Part shown: positions 63,598-64,000 of the stretch, in pieces
Layout: each line of letters opens with the position of its first letter
Numbering within the stretch: position 1 is the first letter of the stretch
Source: Idiomarina tyrosinivorans
GTDB taxonomy: Bacteria; Pseudomonadota; Gammaproteobacteria; Enterobacterales; Alteromonadaceae
DNA length: 64,000 bases
Reading direction: 5' to 3'
Assembly: GCF_003987475.1 (NCBI RefSeq)
Contig: NZ_PIQH01000008.1
Coordinates: forward strand, 62,001 to 126,000
Position numbers and translations under genes: made by a program
The notes under the pieces: model-generated
Database searches by the model: none
The model's input: the letters and a program-made list of their open reading frames with translations, nothing else
What the model was told of the DNA's origin: nothing

Positions 63598-64000
63598 TTA
63601 TCCTTTCCAACCCATGGTGCATTTTTCAAGCCAACTTGTGCGCAGGTCTGTTTTTGCTGTTTTAACAAAATTCAACCACTCGGACATCGCTTTCTGAAAT
63701 GCTTGTAAACACCGATCTTCATCTTGATGAGCATATAAAATAGACATCATAGGACAATGGAAATACAGCATCTCCCCGTCCAACACGTAGAAAAGGTGGG
63801 ATAACTTAGTGCCTCTGAACGAGTATAGATATCGAGCTTGGCGGCGCAAATTATCCAGAGCCTCGGCACGAGTGGTTATTGACTCAGAACCGATGCTGAC
63901 GAGGTGATCGCAGATTTCTTCGAACAGCTCGAATTGCATATAGGGTTCGAAATTATCAAACTGGAACGATTGAAATTGCTCTTGTTTAATAAATTCAACG
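63598..64000 (-). CDS. Unidentified protein, C-terminal part (start off the right edge)
   Basis: The frame is open to the right edge: about 134 codons are visible and the codons upstream of the internal ATG at 63939 remain in frame without a stop, so the true start is outside the window. The visible part is soluble, aromatic and charged (VEFIKQEQFQSFQFDNFEPY, then LRRQARYLYSFRGTKLSHLF), with a few cysteines and no motif I recognise. Because it lies directly upstream of pseB on the same strand, it may be the C-terminus of a sugar-transfer protein such as a Maf flagellin glycosyltransferase, or an unrelated gene. I assign no function. Confidence 0.6.
   Translation of the reverse strand, partial: VEFIKQEQFQSFQFDNFEPYMQFELFEEICDHLVSIGSESITTRAEALDNLRRQARYLYSFRGTKLSHLFYVLDGEMLYFHCPMMSILYAHQDEDRCLQAFQKAMSEWLNFVKTAKTDLRTSWLEKCTMGWKG

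Overview
The window reads as chromosomal DNA of a motile, marine-type gammaproteobacterium. Gene content and order (Vibrio/Shewanella-style polar flagellum and chemotaxis cluster with parC/parP, NhaD antiporter, tandem Bfr subunits, pseudaminic acid genes) suggest Alteromonadales, most likely Idiomarina or a relative. That placement is inference from family knowledge, not from a search. I see no insertion sequence, prophage, integrase or CRISPR array. Almost every base is coding and most genes lie on the minus strand in long, tightly overlapping operons.

Layout. 1-7.1 kb: the end of a beta-CASP metallo-beta-lactamase protein, zntB-like and nhaD transporters, a Fur-box-controlled bfd-bfr-bfr iron-storage operon, a CaCA antiporter, an MscS channel, tRNA-Ser(GGA) with promoter and terminator, and a small membrane coiled-coil protein. 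7.1-14.8 kb: an atypical SDR, nadA, two identical tRNA-Lys(TTT) genes, cpoB-pal-tolB-tolA-tolR-tolQ-ybgC (transcribed in the reverse of this order). 14.7-15.15 kb: the only long gene-free gap, holding a strong plus-strand promoter and an intrinsic terminator that together define an unassigned small RNA of about 110 nt. 15.2-20 kb: ruvB, ruvA, ruvC, yebC, aspS. 20-26.5 kb: a periplasmic-sensor diguanylate cyclase, cmoA-cmoB, a LysR regulator, galU, a small two-helix membrane protein, an RssB-like response regulator. 26.5-34.1 kb: mlaA and the complete cytochrome c maturation operon ccmABCDEFGHI. 34.2-36.2 kb: a FliK-like protein and a stand-alone FlhB C-terminal-domain protein. 36.2-48.4 kb: a flagellar/chemotaxis operon, read on the minus strand as flhA-flhF-flhG-fliA-cheY-cheZ-cheA-cheB-parC-parP-cheW-DUF2802. 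48.5-50.3 kb: a ppdA-ppdB-ygdB-ppdC-like minor pilin cluster plus a divergent prepilin. 50.3-58 kb: ispH, fkpB, lspA, ileS, ribF, murJ and divergent rpsT. 58-64 kb: a pseudaminic acid operon (pseB-pseC-pseF-pseG/H fusion-pseI), probably for flagellin glycosylation, preceded by a truncated gene of unknown function.

How it fits together. FlhF, FlhG, ParC and ParP place one flagellum and the chemosensory array at a cell pole. FliA, the Che proteins, FlhA, FliK-like and FlhX make and steer the flagellum, and the Pse enzymes make the sugar that usually decorates flagellin. The Tol-Pal, Mla, MurJ, LspA, IspH and GalU genes serve the envelope. The best candidates for something undescribed are the small RNA at 15.04-15.15 kb, the three-fold repeat in the CheA linker that may be the ParP-docking element, and the two bacterioferritin subunits with complementary loss of heme and ferroxidase residues. 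Start codons were reassigned where a ribosome binding site, overlap with the upstream stop or family length argued for it; each case is stated.
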